A stretch of 35,133 nucleotides of DNA from assembly GCA_946404585.1 (NCBI GenBank), contig CAMJEC010000004.1:1-35133 (forward strand). Direction: 5' to 3'. Positions 35,117 to 35,133 of the stretch are shown in pieces. How positions within the stretch are numbered: position 1 is the first letter of the stretch; every line of letters begins with the position of its first letter. The translations under genes and the position numbers were made by a program. The notes beneath the pieces were generated by a model, which saw only the letters and a program-made list of their open reading frames with translations, had not been told where the DNA came from and searched no databases. The DNA is from an uncultured Caryophanales bacterium. Lineage in GTDB: Bacteria; Bacillota_I; Bacilli_A; RFN20; CAG-826.

Positions 35117-35133
35117 TTCTATCATAATAATGA

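Overview
AT-rich window, probably from an uncultured Bacilli/Mollicutes-like Firmicute (inferred from codon and gene content only). The left flank (about 1-4.5 kb) is a cell-surface polysaccharide cluster: TarJ-like dehydrogenase, CapE-like dehydratase, SDR reductase, UDP-GlcNAc 2-epimerase and a truncated UDP-sugar dehydrogenase. The right flank (about 26-35 kb) is mostly metabolic: aminotransferase, glutamate dehydrogenase, an XRE-HTH::GlmM fusion, a GlmU-like beta-helix protein, NagB, a NERD protein and a GT2. Between them (about 4.5-26 kb) lies an accessory, defence-island-like region. It contains: (i) a reverse transcriptase with an N-terminal nucleoside-deoxyribosyltransferase-like domain, preceded by a GC-rich structured segment resembling a retron msr/msd; (ii) an 1168-aa protein with a C-terminal PD-(D/E)XK-like motif; (iii) an AAA ATPase + TOPRIM-like pair; (iv) an RloA/RloB (AbiL-type) pair; (v) a putative HEPN protein; (vi) an operon-like block MBL-TIR-TIR-[phosphorylase-SLOG]-TIR. 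Block (vi) looks like a Thoeris variant in which the SIR2 domain of ThsA is replaced by a purine-nucleoside-phosphorylase-like domain, and is the strongest candidate for an undescribed system. Other observations: duplicated 5' ends of a lipoprotein gene bracketing part of the island, an ISL3 transposase remnant, an orphan minus-strand ncRNA candidate next to gdhA, repeated hairpins at the AbiL promoter, and a recurring -10 to start-codon spacing that suggests leaderless mRNAs. All family assignments come from reading motifs in the translations; no database search was run.
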